Positions 61,376 to 64,000 of a stretch of 64,000 nt of DNA are shown here, piece after piece. A program made the translations under genes and the position numbers. Numbering within the stretch: the stretch's first letter is position 1; each line of letters starts with the position of its first letter. A model generated the notes under the pieces. The model was given only the letters and a program-made list of their open reading frames with translations, did not search any database and had not been told where the DNA came from. The stretch comes from Toxonevra muliebris (Eukaryota; Arthropoda; Insecta; Diptera; Pallopteridae), in contig OY829329.1 in assembly GCA_963691655.1 (NCBI GenBank), positions 7,826,708 to 7,890,707 of the forward strand, read 5' to 3'.

Positions 61376-64000
61376 CTAAAAGCAGAAAAGAAATAATAGT
61401 TAATTTAAAAGAATTATTTAGATAGGAGCTTTTTATAATTTTAGCAAGTAGGTAGGATTTCTGGGTAAATTATAAGTATGAGTTTGGGTCATTCATAAGA
61501 GAACGTTCCGTAGTAATATCTACGCTGGAGATGCCACTACGTAATAGTACCATAGTGAGAATCTTGGTAAATGCAGTTTGATTGTCTCCCGCCGGAAAAA
61601 ATTAGGTATAAGATTTTCACAAGTCACATAGAAATTTTTCAAAATATTTGAAGATTAAAAATTTATGAACTGGAGGAATTTTTTCTTCAACTTGGATATT
61701 CATTGTTGTTCTATGGAACTCTAATTTGCTTTCAAATAATTTTTTTCATTTGTGCGATTTCATGACTGAAAACAATGAAAAAGATTAAAGTGATTGGCAA
61801 CACCATAATTACAGTTTTGCACTCACTGTACAATGGAGGCAAATTAAGTTCACGCCGTGACATTTCCGTTGGTTTTTTTTTTTAATTTGATTCATGCAAT
61901 ATTTCAGCAGAATCTTTATGCGAGTTTAAGCCATAAAATTAAAAAAAAAAAAAAAAATAGTAAAGTATTTTAACGCAGGACACTCCAACCGCGAAATTGG
62001 AAAAAACTAACATAACACATAAAGGATGTGGCTAATGTATAGAGGCCAACAACCAATAAGGAAAGGAGGCAAAAAAAAAAATAAATTCTTGAACGCCACT
62101 TTTGCAGCAGAAACTCAGTGTTTGGACACGGGATACAGGGCGAAAGAAAAATAATCCCGCTTTGTCATCTAAGGACGTGACTGCAGCAATGCAAACACTG
62201 AACTTTTTATGACTAGAAACGAGTAACAGATAATTTCAATTACTTGTGGGTGGTGTATAATTTCTTCGTTATTTTTCAACAGTTAAATTCGGTCGGTTGA
62301 GACCAAAATAAATTTTTCTTAGTCAGACAGACGGTCATGTCCTGGTTGAACAACTCAATGCCGCTATAACTCTTTCAAACCACACAAATTATTGAACATG
62401 GAGGAGGATGTTTAATAACATAGAGAGGTATTATGCTGCATGGAGTCGGGTTTGTGATAAAAATTGATGCCAAGGAGATTCCTTACCAGAGGATTGGATA
62501 ATTTTGTAGCAGGATAGTGATTCAAAGAGTTGAAAGTAGCGAATTTTTAAGACAATGGAATGCTCAGACATATATCCTATAGAGAATTTGTGGAGCCATT
62601 TGAAAAAACAAATGGAAAATTATGCCAATCTACAAAAAGGCATGAATGAGCTGTGGGAGTGTTGAGGCGGAATGGTAAGCTGTTTCATCGTATGCTGCGG
62701 CGTCTGAAGGTACTGAAAACTACGAACGGTTTGTGGACGGAGTACGAAATACTAGCATGAACATTCAATTTATAACAAATAACACTCCTACACAAAGTTG
62801 CTCATTGTTTTTAGACATAACACCTATGTAAAACAATATGTAAGCATTTTTTTTTTTTGGAAAAAATAACTTATAAAACAGCAATTTTCTGAAAGATAGT
62901 TTACATTGCTTATACCATTACGTTTTCTTAGTGAGTCCTAAAGCAATCTACTTTGTAAAATTAAAATCGTTTGAGACTTTCCCGAACCAAATTTTCAAAG
63001 TATCTTTCTAGTTAAAGAAGAGCCAAAATAAAGGCCATTGCAAGTATAAGTGTGCATTGAATTAGTTTCACCTGAGAAAATAAAATAATAAAAATAAGGA
63101 ACCAAGGAGAATAAATTCAAATATTCCCATAACTCACTCGATGAAATGACCATCAAAAAAGAAGTACGTAACAAATAAAACAGAAATAGGAACCGAAAGA
63201 AGAATCAGAGTAAAAATTAACATCAGTTCACATTGTCATGACACCATCTTCCTCAATATACATACATATAAGAAATACAAGTTGCTAAAGCCGCAACATT
63301 TTGCAATATGTAAAAAGAGACAGACAGACAGACAGCAGCAGCAGCAGCATCGTTCCTTCTTTTGAATTTTTATCAACCACGATGGACACGATGAGAAATG
63401 AGAAAAAAATTAAAACAACAAGCATAAAATATATCCACAAAGGTACATACATACATACATATACAATACTGGACAATCACTGAGATTCAGACGAACGACC
63501 TACGACACCGAAACACAAACACAACAAACACCACCATCAACCAACATCAATATCAACTTTACCATCACCAACAACAACTCATGGTGATGCATTTTTCCCA
63601 CGATCATGACGATGGTGTTTCCACACAAAAAAAAAAAAGAAAAAGAAAAAAACAAAAAAAAAGAAGATATTTCAATGACGCCCAAATTCCCAAATGAGCG
63701 AACTATGAATAAGCTTCCCAACCGAACAGATTAAATATCAAAGATTGATTTTTTCCTCATCCTCCTCCTTGTTCTCACTCTCTATCTTTTCATATATGAG
63801 ATTCTATGTGAAGTTGTTCTCGCTTTACCATCAGCTTTTTTTTGGTTTTTTTTTGGTTTTTTCGACACGAGAGATATCAAGTGTAGCATAATTATAAAGC
63901 AATAATGCCGACCTATCATCAGTTTGAACATTATCATCACCAATGTTCCATCTCATTCTCATAATTGGATAATACTGAATTGTTAATACAAAAAAAAAAA
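61376..64000. other. bib intron, runs off the window
   Basis: This is the intron upstream (minus strand) of the exon at 61375. It contains a Tc1-like relic (61757-62770), a (GACA)n/(GCA)n microsatellite at about 63320-63350 and CATACATA repeats near 63444-63460. No exon of the bib N-terminal half was found. Confidence 0.75.
61757..62770 (+). pseudogene. Tc1-like transposase relic
   Basis: Plus-strand pieces match Tc1-family transposase in order. FNAGHSNREIGK, the first helix-turn-helix, is near 61970-62010. WIILQQDSDSK, the catalytic-Asp block usually QQDNAP.H, is near 62498-62530. YPIENLWSHLKKQ, the DPIENLW/catalytic-E block, is near 62573-62611. Stops and frameshifts separate them. Upstream it shares AAAGTGATTGGCAAC and TTACAGTTTT with the element at 20949-21799, so it belongs to the same family. 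No terminal repeats were recognised. Confidence 0.75.

Overview
The window is nuclear DNA from a higher (cyclorrhaphan) fly. It is AT-rich, with long poly-A/T and CATACATA-type microsatellites, large introns with canonical GT-AG borders, and decayed transposons throughout. Six protein genes can be rebuilt exon by exon, and every one reads as a close Drosophila-type ortholog. Several are visibly diverged from Drosophila melanogaster as I remember it (different low-complexity tracts, an enlarged linker in cyclin E). A tRNA-derived SINE whose body resembles ones I associate with tephritid fruit flies makes a tephritid or related acalyptrate fly plausible, but the species cannot be fixed from the sequence alone.

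Layout. Cyclin E (CycE) is on the minus strand. Its last three coding exons are at 3166-5069, a Ser-rich exon is at 14835-15231, the start exon is at 19951-20057, and probable 5' UTR exons lie near 27.2 and 28.0 kb. Next come ND-B17 (mitochondrial complex I; minus, 30625-31304) and the divergently oriented Mtr4 RNA helicase (plus, 32631-35919). Gliotactin (Gli; minus, 38538-43696) follows. After a gene-free 10 kb come LCMT1, a PP2A methyltransferase (minus, 53625-55973), and the last two exons of big brain (bib; minus, 58334-61375). The start of bib lies beyond the right edge.

From memory, CycE, ND-B17, Mtr4 (l(2)35Df) and Gli are neighbours at polytene region 35D in Drosophila, while bib is at 30F on the same arm (Muller element B). 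The window therefore shows conserved microsynteny of the 35D block, joined here to bib.

The genes do not form one pathway. They cover S-phase entry (CycE), respiration (ND-B17), nuclear RNA surveillance (Mtr4), tricellular junctions (Gli), phosphatase maturation (LCMT1) and neurogenic aquaporin-family signalling (bib). The rest is intron and intergenic sequence carrying Tc1-like, hAT-like, non-LTR and SINE relics and several small inverted-repeat elements (MITEs).

I found no convincing undescribed multi-gene system. The most interesting leads are E2F-like sites around the CycE 5' exons, a 61-bp tandem repeat with palindromic PHO/YY1-like sites in a Gli intron, an 18-bp hairpin just downstream of CycE, and several apparently unclassified MITE families.
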